Part shown: positions 1 through 11,035 of the stretch, piece by piece
Layout: every line of letters begins with the position of its first letter
How positions within the stretch are numbered: position 1 is the stretch's first letter
The notes under the pieces: generated by a model
Told to the model about the DNA's origin: nothing
Seen by the model: the letters and a program-made list of their open reading frames with translations, nothing else
Database searches by the model: none
Assembly (NCBI GenBank): GCA_917880885.1
Contig: OU862933.1
Coordinates: 11,743,179-11,807,178, forward strand
Length of the DNA: 64,000 nt
DNA from: Limnephilus marmoratus
Taxonomy: Eukaryota > Arthropoda > Insecta > Trichoptera > Limnephilidae
Direction: 5' to 3'
Position numbers and translations under genes: made by a program

Positions 1-438
1 GGAGTAATAGGATGGGGCTCAGCAGCATCTAATCATTTAAAACAACTTAAGATAACTCAGAATTGCATCATAAAGACCATTCTAAAGGTCCCAATAAGGA
101 CGTCAACAACAGAAATTTTTAAACTGTTTGACGTTCCAAGCATACAGAACATCTATGCTAAAAACATTCTAGTACATCACCACATAAATGATTCAGAGGC
201 AGACACCTCACATGCTCATAAAACCAGAGCCAAACAAACAGACATACTTAATATACCAAAGTGTAACTCTTCATTTGGTCAAAGAAGTTCTGAATTTTTA
301 GCAGTAAAGTTATATAACAAACTCCCACCTAGTATCAAACAAATTAACACAAAAAATAGCTACATTAAGGACATTAAATGTTGGCTGAAGGAACTATCGG
401 AAAATGAACTTACTACTATACTTAAAACATCGTCATAG
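1..438 (+). mobile_element. 3' end of a non-LTR reverse transcriptase ORF (partial at window edge)
   Basis: Frame 1 is open from the first base to a TAG at 436-438, giving 145 residues with no internal stop. It starts GVIGWGSAAS and later contains the segment LYNKLPPSIKQI. This is the C-terminal region that follows the palm domain in Jockey/I-type non-LTR retrotransposons. It aligns by eye, at low identity, with the end of the reverse transcriptase at 14.3-16.4 kb, so the two are different but related elements. The catalytic domain lies upstream of the window. The uninterrupted frame suggests a fairly recent copy. Assignment to a clade is inference. Confidence 0.75.
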
Positions 439-660
439 AAGTTTCTGGAAAACCTTATCCAAACATTGAAGTTAAACCATAGAAGTCGCTGAAAAACTTA
501 TCCAAAGCATAGTCCCCCTCAGCACAGGATCTCCTAGTGAGGATGACTACGAATATATTTTCTATTTTATTTATACATCTAACATGTTTCACATCAAATG
601 TAAAAAATATTATATAGTTACTAAATAAATAAAAAAAATCCAATTTACTACTAACCACTG
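439..660 (+). other. Probable 3' UTR of the preceding non-LTR element
   Basis: AT-rich non-coding sequence directly follows the stop codon. It holds an imperfect short tandem duplication of about 45 bp (roughly 434-510, around the words GAAGT and CTTATCCAAA) and ends in an A-rich stretch near 625-640 that could be the element's 3' tail. No target duplication can be tested because the 5' end is outside the window. Confidence 0.4.
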
Positions 661-886
661 TAAAGTAAAATATCAGGTAAGTTGCATTTAATGCTAGGAC
701 TAGCTGATGAAGCGAGCTCAGCCAAACTCGGTGACACTCGTCAAACTCCAGCGGTTACCTGGCTTCAAAAGTTACTATCGAGGCCATACACAATACACAT
801 CCAATGATCGCTGCGCACACAGATTGTCTTGTTTTGTCGTAGTTTATAGGATTTCAATGTCAGGGGGATTGCGTTGTTTTGTTTAT

Positions 887-1242
887 TGAAGTAAAACTTT
901 TTTAGCCCCGTTAGTGATTTAAAATTTGGATGAAACGGAAATGCGTCAACAAAATTTATGACAGGTCCTCGGTTCTAATAAAATGCGGAAAATTCGTAAC
1001 TCCGCGCGAGCGTCCGGTGGTACAGCGGTATACATCGCAAATCTCAGCGGCCAAAGAAACCCAGTGAACGGAGGTTCGAATCCTACAAAATCCCAAAAAA
1101 ATAAACATTCGAATTTTTGTAAATCAATATCCAATCTTCAAACCGCTTTAAAATAAGCAAAACGCTGCAAAAGAAAAGAAAACGCCACCTAGCAACTTTC
1201 TAGTCTCACTTCTACCGCGTGTGAATTACACACTCTGATTTT
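887..1242 (+). repeat. FamA copy with tRNA-like module
   Basis: Begins with a diverged GAAGTGAAAC end and finishes with TTTCACTTCTACCGCGTGTG. The middle (about 1008-1085) carries a tRNA-like module with a B-box-like GGTTCGAATCC near 1073, similar to a serine-type tRNA with a long variable arm. The same architecture recurs at 6015-6346, 9666-10000 and 46101-46583. It is best described as a SINE- or MITE-like short element without coding capacity. Confidence 0.65.
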
Positions 1243-2601
1243 TTTTTTGGTATGAAGTATTTGGTGCAGATTCTATAACGCGCAACATGGGAATATTGGG
1301 TTGCTCTTCGACCGTACTTTTCGGTCGTGTGGATTTTAAAGGCTGAAAATAAGTTTTCCTTATTCTCTCATATTTTTAATAGGGATTAATTGCACAAACT
1401 TTAGAGAAACCGCCGCTGGTAGGCACTGTAGGTACGTTCAATAGGTGTAGGCCGTCAAAGTAGTCATAACATGTAGTACGGAGACGCCTTCTGGCGCTTT
1501 GCCAAAGTAACACTGCTTTGCCCAAAGAAGAAATTTAATGGGGGTGAAAGTAGCGATCAAGTTTTCAAAAATTTTATATCATTGAATTCGAATCTTAGAA
1601 CTTTTTTACATTATCTTCAAATAATGAGCCTCGAGGAAAATAATTTCTATCAGGGCTTACGTCATCTTTGAAGATGCTGTGCGGAGGGTCTTTTTGAATA
1701 GAGGAAAGAGTAAACATGGGTCTTTAAGAGACCGATGTGCAAGTTGGATGCGCCTGCTTGTGGATTTGTTTTTACAAAGGCCGGTCTCCTGCGACCGTTT
1801 TCACAAACAATACCACAAACATTTTGTTCAAATATTATTTCGTTTCCTGCGTTTGTAAAAACATTGGGGCTCGGTGGGCGTGGCCTACATATTTATGTAG
1901 GCTTAAAAGGTGATGCGCTATTTAGCAATGAAAAGTCTTTTGATTTCTAAATTAGATCACTTAAAAATATTTTAGATGCTTTAGTTTATACAATGCGAGT
2001 AGAACACATACGTCTTTGAAACAATCGACGATTTTTTAGATTTGTCTTTTTCTAAGCCCAGAAAAAATAACGTATCAGGCCTACAAAAACTACCCTACCC
2101 AACATTTGTATGCAATTGAAGTTTGTCACTTTAGAACGTGTCGTTTCTACGACTCTCCACAGAACATTTATTTATTTTGTATTGTAATATAAAAAGAATT
2201 TGAGTTACGTATATACATATATATTTTACAAAATATTATATTAAAGGTCGTTTTTGGTCATGTATACCTTATCAGAAAAGAGCCTGTGCCTGATAAAATA
2301 AAATAAAATAGGTTCTGTGGGAAATCATTCTGTTTTAAATTATTATACATATCTACTTTTTAAAAGTAATTAAAAGTGATGGAAAAAATATATAAAAAAA
2401 AATTGGTAAACTAGATTACGTTAGGTTAGGTTGTGGCCTATTTTTCAATTTTTTTACACCATTGTGCCAAAAACATTGTGTTCAGCTCCGTTTCTTCAGC
2501 CATCTTTTTTGTATTGATCAATAAAAATATATTTTTTAAAATCTTTAGGTGTAATAACCGAACCGTAATTTACCTAGTCTTATTTTTGACAATTATTATT
2601 T
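1243..2601. other. AT-rich non-coding stretch with a FamB fragment
   Basis: No credible gene. About 1625-1715 matches the hairpin end of FamB (CAGGGCTTACGTCATCTTTG followed by GATGCTGTGCGGAGG). A GTTAGGTTAGG word near 2428 is too short to call a telomeric tract. The rest is low-complexity AT-rich sequence. Confidence 0.5.
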
Positions 2602-3416
2602 AAAAACTTTATAGCTCAACATGAAAATGCTAACAATTCCATACGAACAAAGGTATACGTATTTTAAGAAGTGCAATTTATTTAAAATCTTCATAGCTCA
2701 AGATGAAAATGCTAACACTGTCATACGAACAATGGTATAAATATTTTAAGAAGTGCAATTTATTTAAAATCTTCATAGCTCCAAATAAAAATGCTAACAC
2801 TTCCATACGAACAAAGGTAAACATATTTTAAGGAGTGCAATTTATTTAAAATCTTCATAGCTCAAAATAAAAATGCTAACGCTTACATACGAACAAAGGT
2901 AAACATATTTTAAGGAGTGCAATTTATTTAAAATCTTCATAGCTCAAGACGAAAATGCTAACACTGTCATACGAACAATGGTATAAATATTTTAAGAAGT
3001 GCAATTTATTTAAAATCTTCATAGCTCCAAATAAAAATGCTAACACTTCCATACGAACAAAGGTAAACATATTTTAAGGAGTGCAATTTATTTAAAATCT
3101 TCGTAGCTCAAGATGAAAATGGTAACACTGTCATACGAACAATGGTATAAATATTTTAAGAAGTGCAATTTATTTAAAATCTTCATAGCTCCAAATAAAA
3201 ATGCTAACACTTCCATACGAACAAAGGTAAACATATTTTAAGGAGTGCAATTTATTTAAAATCTTCATAGCTCAAAATAAAAATGCTAACGCTTCCATAC
3301 GAACAAAGGTAAACATATTTTAAGGAGTGCAATTTATTTAAAATCTTCGTAGCTCAAGATGAAAATGCTAACACTGCCATACGAATAAAGGTATACATAT
3401 TTTAAGAAGCGCAATG
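2602..3416. repeat. 82-bp tandem satellite, about ten units
   Basis: Unit starts marked by CTTCATAGCTC recur at an 82-bp spacing (for example 2689, 2771, 2853, 2935, 3017). Each unit contains AAAATGCTAAC, CATACGAACAA and AAGTGCAATTTATTTAAAAT. Three variant types can be told apart by the words after ATAGCTC. The first and last units are the most diverged, as expected for an array that grew by unequal exchange in its middle. No coding potential. Confidence 0.93.
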
Positions 3417-3784
3417 CTGTTTAAGATGTTTCGCAAACCGTTTTTCCGCTTTATAGTTTAGTACACAAAAGTCATAACTTCAACCTTCTTCCGTGACCAT
3501 TAAAGCCAATTTCAGTAAAGTTCTACATTGTATGGAATAATATTCCGCCACTATTATTCTGCCCGCCTCATAATATTCTTAACGACCAATTAGTTGGGTT
3601 GTAAATTTGTTCAACAGAGAGCCATTTTCCTGTTCCGCATTCTAGACTGCACCAATTCCAATGGAGACTGAATCTGAGGATTCAGGAAGGATTCAAAACG
3701 AAAAAAAATCAATATTCTAAGCGTATTTAGTTCATTCAACGACAAAAGTTATCAAATCAGGTGTGTACAGTTTGGGCAATTATA
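3417..3784. other. Non-coding spacer
   Basis: AT-rich sequence between the satellite and the TA-flanked element. I see no gene or clear repeat in it. Confidence 0.5.
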
Positions 3785-4482
3785 ATAGGGAACTCCAGTG
3801 AAAAATATTATGGCTTAAAAAAAAGTTCATATAGACCAATAAACGCTGATTCTGAATATATAAGTTTTTATTTAATAATATTAAATGCAGAGTTTTTAAA
3901 AAATTTGTAAACAGTCCATTTTTAATCGGGTCGTAAAACTACGCCGTCAAGTTGGCATTATTGAAATTTTAGTGGTGACGTCACTATTCGACGTGTCGTG
4001 ACGTCACCGTAAAGTCATTGTATGGGAATGCATGATATGACACAAACCATCCTATTAATTTATTCGTTTATTTACATACTGTTTATAGAGATTTAGTTGT
4101 TGTGTTTATTGAAACATTATTTAGGCCTAAATGATGTTTCAAAAATAAAGGTATTTCTTAATGGTTTATCTCTACTATTGAAAATATTCAAAAACTACTG
4201 CAAAAAAATAGTAATGCTATTTCTAGGGAAAATATTTCGAATGACGGAATTCAAAATGGCAGTAGCTGATTGCCGGTGCAATAATAATTTTTCAGGGGTG
4301 ATGACGTCACACGTTTCACCATACATAACAGTGGTTTTCGGGAGGTCTTAAAAAATTAAAACTTTGACAATTATTTTAACGATTAAAACTAACTCTAAAA
4401 ATAAAAATACAAATGCAGTTATTTAAGTTAGAAGGTCATTATTCATTAAAAAAAAAATTATAATTTTACTGGAGTTCTCCAT
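3785..4482. mobile_element. TA-flanked terminal-inverted-repeat element (MITE-like, 698 bp)
   Basis: The left end reads ATAGGGAACTCCAGTGAAAA and the reverse complement of the right end reads ATGGAGAACTCCAGTAAAAT. Both are bordered outward by TA (3783-3784 and 4483-4484), the target duplication of Tc1/mariner/pogo-type transposons. No transposase is recognisable; the 84-residue frame inside has no family resemblance. Three CRE-like TGACGTCA palindromes lie within it near 3975, 4009 and 4303. It is therefore probably non-autonomous. Confidence 0.75.
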
Positions 4483-4892
4483 TAGCATAAAATAACAATT
4501 TTTGTGCATTATTTACCAATTAATACATATATTATAAATTGGTAAATAATAATTGGAATATATTTAAAAATTTTGTACTTATGCACCGGTACATACAATA
4601 ATATTATAAACGAGTAGTAGTTTATCCTTGAAGCATTTAAATGAAAACATGTTTTATACTCTTGTTATTCGACGGTACGTACTTGACCGTATTTTGTGTA
4701 CGTAGGTGTACGAATTTTTCCCTAAACCGACTACATATTGTATATGTACGCCGGGGGGGGGGGCATATGTTGGGGGACCAACTGTCATGGATTCACCTAA
4801 TATACCCCAAGTAGAAGGCGATTAAAAATCCTGTTTTGATTTTTTTTTAAATAATCGCGGTTTAGATTTTATTGGACTGCATAATAAAAATT
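4483..4892. other. Non-coding stretch with a poly-G run
   Basis: AT-rich DNA with an 11-base G run near 4752. No gene seen. Confidence 0.5.
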
Positions 4893-5045
4893 CAGTTGCA
4901 GTTCACACGCGGTACAAGTAAAACCTTCAGAAAACTTAATTAGACAAGAGTGGGGAAGCTACGAAGCACCGCACAAAGAGGAGATTCTATTTTTCGTTTC
5001 ATTGAGTTTCAAATCACAACGGTGCCAAAGAAGTTTTCACTTAAA
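4893..5045 (-). repeat. FamA copy, short form without tRNA module
   Basis: Reads, on the plus strand, from GCAGTTCACACGCGGTA through GACAAGAGTGGGGAAGCTACG and CACCGCACAAAGAGGAGA to a terminal AAGAAGTTTTCACTT. The two outermost blocks match the ends of the tRNA-bearing FamA copies, while the middle is a different module. Parallel copies are at 23578-23800 and 55050-55225, and two are embedded in each LTR of the large retrotransposon. Confidence 0.7.
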
Positions 5046-5224
5046 CAATATTTAATGAATATGTATGTTTATTTTATTTCTTGCATGTTGTTCCGTATAG
5101 TTGTTGCATGATTGTTGTTCATTTTCTTTCTCATTTCTATGAAATCTTTTCGTTTCCCAATATAACAGACTAGCGATTTCCCGGCATGCGAAGCTACGCC
5201 ACTTAATAAAGAAATTGTTTCTCC

Positions 5225-5530
5225 CTGCGTATCCTTTCCCATTCGTCACGTTCCCCTACCGCCTCTCCTTCATCTGCCGCATCCCCTTCCCCTCACCCTT
5301 TCCCACTCCACCTTCCCTCTCCCCACTCCCCTCTCCCGCTTCCCCCGCCCCGTGAACCAACCTCACGAGTTCCCCTCCCCCCTCCGAGTTCCCCTCTCCC
5401 CTCCCGCATTCCATACATTCAGTCCCGGTATATTTAGTTTTCAAACAGCTCGTGTGCCACCAATTGTTATTTTTTATACAAATTTCATTATGCCCAAGCT
5501 CACCGCTTATTTTATACATACAAACATTGT
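5225..5530 (-). repeat. Helitron-like homopurine segment (reverse orientation)
   Basis: About 180 bp (5225-5405) is nearly pure C/T on the plus strand, followed by GCATTCCATACATTCAGTCC and CAAACAGCTCGTGTGCCACC. The reverse complement corresponds to 8940-9148 and 59400-59640, where the purine tract leads into a Helitron-like 3' end. The long frames read here on either strand are composition artefacts. Confidence 0.6.
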
Positions 5531-5635
5531 CTTGACAATAACGAACACCAAAAAAAGAATTATCCAATTTGGTGCAGTCGTTCGGAAGTACGCGCGTGTG
5601 TACATACATTTCGGCGATTCATTTTTATTTATATG

Positions 5636-5672
5636 TAGATATAGATAGATAGATAGACGATAGATAATCCAA
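5636..5672. repeat. GATA microsatellite
   Basis: Short tract of AGATAGAT units interrupted by ATAG and GACG. Confidence 0.85.
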
Positions 5673-6014
5673 AAATTGTAAAACGTAAAAAGAATAACAA
5701 AAAAAAAGCACTTTACGTGTCCACTCAAACCAAATCCGCGTTCATCGCGTATTCATGTAAGAGCGCCGTACATATTTCCGGTTTTTAAGGTCTTTCCATT
5801 TCCGAGGATGTCTCCTTGCTTAGCACGTCCACAGGTGTCACTCTTATGTACGTGACGTCACATCCTTCCCCCCACTTGGGGAGGTTTCAGAACCTAACGG
5901 GAAACACTGATCTGTGGGACACCGTTACTAAAAACAACTATTTGACTCAGATTTTCAGGCTAAAAGTTACTACGATACTAGCACAATCATTACGGCTTCG
6001 GTGGGAATAAGAGA

Positions 6015-6346
6015 TTTTTGAAGTGAAACGGAAGTTCGTCACTAAAATTCATTATTTGACTGGTCCTCGGTTCTTATATAATGCGGTAAATTCACGACTT
6101 CGTGCGAGCCTCCGATAGCGCAGCGGTGTAAAGCGCCTGACAAATCTCAGCGGCCAGAGAGATCCGAACGCCCATCCCGCGAATGGACGTTCGAATCCTA
6201 CGAATTCCAAAAAAAAAACAATCATTTTCATTTTTGTTAAATCAATATACAATCTTCAAACCACTTTAAAATAAACAGGCAAAAGAAAGCGACATCTAGC
6301 GACTTTCCAGTTTCACTTCTACTGCGTGTGAATGGCACACTCAGAT
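6015..6346 (+). repeat. FamA copy with tRNA-like module
   Basis: GAAGTGAAAC at 6020 opens the copy, and GTTTCACTTCTACTGCGTGTG closes it near 6332. The tRNA-like module (about 6107-6200) has AGCGCAGCGGTGTAAAGCGC as an A-box-like segment and GTTCGAATCCTACG as a B-box-like segment. It is followed by the conserved tail word ATCTTCAAACCACTTTAAAA. Confidence 0.7.
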
Positions 6347-6604
6347 TTTTTTTAAATATTGCCATCATGTTCCAAGCACACCGAAATAAATTAACTGGAC
6401 TCTGAAAACTATTTTTTATGTGATTTGTCAAAAATCAAAATGCTTCAACTTACAACATAAGATTCACAAGGGTTACAATAAAATTTAACAATGATCATAA
6501 TAAAATTTATAATGGTCACACACACACAAAATACACTTTTTTGCTAATGTAAGAAAAAATACCTATTGGGAATGGTTTATCTATGTTTAAAACTACATTT
6601 TTTT

Positions 6605-7015
6605 AACATAATAAGCCTCACACAGGAGGCCCTGAGGAAAATAATTCGCCTCAAGTCTTTATCATCTTTGATGCTGTATGGAGGATCTTTTTAGGAAAGG
6701 AAGGAGTTGAAGTTCTGGGAAGGAAAAGGGTATTGGGGATGGGTTGGAATCTGGGGGCCAGAGTATCCAGGAGTGACGAATTGACGTCAACCATTCTCTC
6801 CCGATCCGGCCTGCCATGCAGCTGGTGGGAAAACGCATCCTCCACCAAGACCCGGACAAACTCACCCCATGAAGCCGGGCACCCCTGCTAAGTCACCAAA
6901 CGTAGTGAACCACTTAGGTTGACCTATGGCAGAGGTGTTGGCTATCCAATAAATGATTCCCGGGGCGGCGGTACCCATACCCGCCTCCTAAATTGGAACC
7001 TAACGGGCAGTTAGG
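6605..7015 (+). repeat. FamB copy (full length)
   Basis: Starts with CACACAGGAGGCCCTGAGG, runs through a hairpin end, a GGAAGGAGTTGAAG segment and a GC-rich central part, and finishes with AACGTAGTGAACCACTTAGG, GGTGTTGGCTATCCAATAAA and CCCGGGGCGGCGGTACCC. Related copies occur at 11036, 21598, 23855, 26393, 47735 and 57715. No protein is encoded consistently among them. Confidence 0.75.
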
Positions 7016-7199
7016 AAAATGTGTAAGGTTTTAAGCTAAGACGTCTTGATTGTTATTTCTTAAGATCTGAAATACGACCTGAAAATTTTTAAAAGTACTC
7101 ATCATCACTGGTTTTCAAACTGCCCCTTTTTTCGTACATTTTGGAATGTGTATCAGTTTGATGGTTTTTGTCATTGGAAACCAAGACATTTTCCTTATT

Positions 7200-7201
<2 letters not shown>

Positions 7202-7238
<37 letters not shown>

Positions 7239-7246
7239 TACATAGT
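7202..7246. repeat. TA microsatellite
   Basis: About 15 TA units followed by TACATATATACATAG, abutting the Helitron-like element. Confidence 0.9.
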
Positions 7247-7807
7247 ATAAAATGAAGTCGCTCAAAATGGATGTGCGCGTTAATCTTTTAAACTACGCAA
7301 CGGATTTTCATACAGTTTTCACCAATAGATAGAGTGATTGAAGAGGAATGTTTATATGTATAATACATGTAAATTATATTAGAGAAAAGCCGAAAAATTT
7401 AAAGAAAACATATTTTTGTGTGATTTAAAACGGCTGGCGGGCCGTACTATAGTCACTTTTGAAATTCGTTCTACGGAAGAAATTGGATAATAGATGTCCT
7501 AGAGTAAGTAGGTATTTGATTTGAATTATTTTATTTGATGAAGTCGCTCAAAATGTATGTGCGCATAGATCTTTTAAAACACGCAACGGATATTCATGTG
7601 GTTTTCACCAATAGATGGAGTGATTTAAGAGGAAGGTTTATATGTATAAAACATGCTTATTATAGTAGAGAAAAGTCCAGAAATTCAAATATTCAATTCA
7701 GGCAGCGGGCAGCGGGCAGCTAGCAAGCGGGTGGTGTGGATTTTATAAAGGTTGGGTAATGGCGTTGTGTTTCGTTAGCCAAAGCAACGTGTGGCCGGGT
7801 ATGCTAG
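7247..7807 (+). mobile_element. Helitron-like non-autonomous element
   Basis: Contains two diverged direct copies of a block starting AAATGAAGTCGCTCAAAATG (7252 and 7537) with CGCAACGGAT, GGTTTTCACCAATAGATG-like and TTTATATGTATAA words, the usual body of arthropod Helitron derivatives. It ends AACGTGTGGCCGGGTATGCTAG followed by T, matching the CTRR-T 3' rule of Helitrons. The 5' TC end is obscured by the adjacent TA tract. No Rep/helicase protein is present. Confidence 0.6.
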
Positions 7808-8208
7808 TATTATTTATATTTGATTTAGATTTGATTTAAATAGCATATTTTGTATTGGAATTGCATTGTTTATATTTTATATTTGATATTAAGATTATTA
7901 AATTTATTTTGAATTCTGATTTACATTATTTAATTTATTTTAGTTATTATATTGGAGATTTGATTTAATTATTTATTATGTAATTTAATTCACTTGTATT
8001 TATTTCATTTCATTTTAATTTAATTATTTTTTGTGTTGTGTATTGTATTAGAGGCACTGCTGAAAACCAGCTGCATTCCAGGAGACATCCTGAATGAGTT
8101 GCTGAGCAGTGGACCTTTTTATCATTAGAATAAACGATAAATGAATAAAATATACAACACTGTAAAAGTCTGTTGATGAATAAATGTTTTTTTTATTATT
8201 ATTATCCA
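7808..8208. other. AT-rich spacer between the two Helitron-like elements
   Basis: Dominated by TTTAATTTATTT-like low-complexity sequence. There is no gene. A short non-repetitive segment (about 8050-8130) sits inside it. Confidence 0.5.
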
Positions 8209-9148
8209 TCTATACTAATATTACAAAATCTGCTTGTGTTTTTTGGTTAAGCTTTCACGCCTAAACAAATAAACCGATTTTAACCCTCGACTCGACTTTA
8301 AAAGCCCAGGTTTTACAGAAATGCTAATTATGTTCATTTTAAATGTTCCCACTGATTTCTTACTTTAGGTAGCTTCCTAAAAGGGACTATACTTGACGCA
8401 AGCGCCGAGAAAATTTAGTTTGCGCATGTGCGATGTGAGATACAGACTTGTGTTTCGGCGTGAGGCTAAAAAAATCAACAAAATACCATGAAAAATCAAG
8501 TTTATATGTTTTTTTTTTATTGTATTTTGAGGATTTTTTTGTTGTAATAATAATAAGTCTATATCAACCTCAAATAGTTATGAGTTTGATGGATATTGGT
8601 TAGATTTTTTTTTAAAGTTTTCTATTAAAAATATGATTCAAAATTTCAAAAAAATGTTCCTTGTTGATTTTTAAGCTCTTGCATTGAAAATAAATAACTA
8701 ATTTTTAACATTTCTTTTTATTTCAAAGCAATCATTATCACCTGACTGTAATCAGTTAAAATAACATATAAAATATATGCTACAACAACGATTTAATCAT
8801 ATTTATTTTTGGGGTCCTAAGCGACCCCACGCGACACCTCGCGTTACAAAAAAGGCGCGACGGGCGGAGGGTTAAAAATTCTTTCACCAATAGAAAGCTA
8901 CAATACCAGTAATGTAATGGTAAGCTCTGGAATTATGAAATTTGTATAAATGAAAATGCGTGTATTTCATATATTTTTGCGGCAGGGAGGAAAGGCAGGG
9001 GGAAGGTTGGATTTCCGGAGAGGGAAGAGACAAGGGAGAGGGAAGGAGGGGAAGGTGGCAGGTAACGGGAACCCACGGGAAAGGACAAGCAGGGAGAATC
9101 AATTTATTTCTTTGAATGGCACTGCAATGCATCCCGGGTACCAGCTAG
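8209..9148 (+). mobile_element. Non-autonomous Helitron (about 940 bp)
   Basis: Begins TCTATACTAATATTACAAAA after an A, a classic arthropod Helitron 5' end. It contains AAACAAATAAACCGATTTTA early in the body and ATTCTTTCACCAATAGAAAG at about 8877. It ends CATCCCGGGTACCAGCTAG followed by T. The CCCGGG-centred palindrome a few bases before CTAG fits the terminal hairpin. A purine-rich segment lies at about 8985-9085. It encodes no protein and would depend on a Rep/helicase supplied elsewhere. Confidence 0.72.
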
Positions 9149-9665
9149 TATAGAATAAAAGGAAAATGTTATTAAGTTGTCATAAAATTATTTTCGCATA
9201 GAATTTACAGAAAAATAATTTTTAGTAGTATTTCAGTTGACCACAAAGTGATTTTGAGTCATTTTTGAGTGTACGTACACATTTTTTTAAAATCACAAAA
9301 TTTTAAGTCTATCTTTCTGAATGTAATTCTTGTCGAATTTATTCTGATTTAAAAACAGAGGTTTTGTGAGCCACAAAAAAAAAACTGAGAGACGGACGCC
9401 AATACTGGCAGTGATTGTAAAACAGCTTTAATTTATCATTGACCTTGTTCGAATACAAACACTGATAATAGCAAAATCACGTTTTAATCATTATTGCGAG
9501 TCCATTAAACCTAAGATTACTTCCGTGACCCGGAATCCCTTCAAATTCTACGAAAAGTATTTTTCCTTTTTGTGCGACTCCATTATTTTTAAAATTCACT
9601 CGAGTAGGTATATTATTATTATCTCCACTTTGAAATATTTGTCCCGCTTGGTTTAGATATAAATA
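9149..9665. other. Non-coding spacer
   Basis: AT-rich sequence with no recognisable gene or family. Confidence 0.5.
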
Positions 9666-10000
9666 TTTTTGAAGTGAAACTTCTTAAGACCCGTTAGTGA
9701 TTTGAAATTCGGATGAAACTCAGTTGTACACAAATACTAGGTTCTAATATAATGTGGTAAATTCGCGCTTCGGCGCGGGCCTTCGATAGTGCGGTGTGCG
9801 CAAGGCGCCTGACAAGTCTCAGCGGCCAGAGAGACAGACATCAAGCGAACGGAAGTTCAAATCCTACGTTAAACAAAAAAAAAAAAAATTGTGAAATCAA
9901 TATCCAATCTTCAAACCACTTTAAAATAAACAGGCAAAAGGAAAGAAAACGAAAAATAGTGACTTTCTAGTTTCATTTTCAGAATTGCAAACCCTGATTT
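9666..10000 (+). repeat. FamA copy with tRNA-like module
   Basis: GAAGTGAAACTTCTTAAGAC opens the copy at 9671. The tRNA-like part (about 9775-9865) includes TCTCAGCGGCCAGAGAGAC and AAGTTCAAATCCTACG. It closes with TTTCTAGTTTCATTTTC in place of the usual TTTCACTTC, so this end has decayed. Confidence 0.65.
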
Positions 10001-10029
10001 TCGATAAATTTTTCACTAAGCACGACTAG

Positions 10030-10380
10030 TTCAGACTTTGATGGCTTCTGTGGTTGAGGGGTAGACTAGCAATCTGAAATTCATGGGTTCAAATCCCGGC
10101 GGGCGCAAATAAATTTTGATTGTTTAATTTGTGTTACATCACAATGAAGTAATTAATTTTATGTAATATTTAGCGTATTTATGTGTGGTATCGCTCTAGT
10201 GAAAGACCACCATTCAGAATTGAAACGTTACTTAGAATGGCTTTAGCCGTGTTTGATGGCGAGATCTGAATACCCAGGTTCTTCCCCTCCCCACTGCCTT
10301 CAGCCTCACAATATATCCCAATTAGGGATGCCATAGTTTCACTGACTCCAGGCGAGAGCAGTTGAAACTGTATGCACATA
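10030..10380 (+). repeat. FamC tRNA-headed SINE-like copy (full)
   Basis: The head (10040-10108) has TGGTTGAGGGGTAGACTAGC as an A-box-like element and GGGTTCAAATCCC as a B-box, followed by an A/T-rich link. The body contains AGACCACCATTCAGAATTGA, TGGCTTTAGCCGTGTTTG, GAGATCTGAATACCCAGG and GATGCCATAGTTTCACTGAC. This head-to-body order defines the family's orientation. It is presumably transcribed by RNA polymerase III when intact. Confidence 0.7.
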
Positions 10381-11035
10381 AAAAAATCTAAAATGGGAGT
10401 AGTATGTACTAGTAGGTCAAATCTTATGAGTACCGATCTCGATAATCCACACTTGCACCTAGCGTCCTACCCACCGTGCTACCAACACTCTCCTTATTAA
10501 AAATAACATTTTACCAAAGTTCCAAGAACGAAGATTTAATATTTTCTTAGCGCACAATGACAATATTCATTTAAATAACTCCTTTCAAAGAACAGGCTAA
10601 TTTCTCCTGGAATTTCTTTGCTAACGTTTATCTTTTCATTTACGAATACTCGTGCAAACGGTGAATAATTTAAACTGCGTTAGCGTGGTAGGCTGCTCTA
10701 CCTACTGGTTACCAGGACAATGAGAGCAAACAGGAAGGCTCTACACTCGACACTTAACATACAGCGTACACTGTACAGGAACACCATACAGCCTTTACGG
10801 ACACGGATGTGGCTGCCAGAGTAACGGACACTATCGTCTGTACCTCCTGAATAGCAAATATTAGTTCACCACTTGTCTGGGCTGTCTGCATGGACTAACT
10901 TCTGAACATGGTAGCGGATAAATATTTAAAATAGATTTTACTGTGTAAATATTATTATTTGAACTTGTTTTCCACACAATGCACATAAAATAAGAGTATT
11001 TGAAAGCTTTCAAAATATTAGCTCAAAATCAATTT
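10381..11035. other. Non-coding stretch
   Basis: I see no gene, RNA gene or repeated family here. Confidence 0.45.

Noticed and set aside
5256..5648. Overlapping frames of 117 and 98 residues rich in Gly/Glu or Pro/Ser
   Set aside because: They follow directly from the homopyrimidine/homopurine tract of a Helitron-like repeat.
7535..7723. 62-residue frame as a small gene
   Set aside because: It is the second body repeat of a Helitron-like element; the first repeat does not keep the frame.
10040..10108. Functional tRNA gene
   Set aside because: A- and B-box words are present, but no full cloverleaf with a paired acceptor stem could be drawn, and it heads a SINE-like body.
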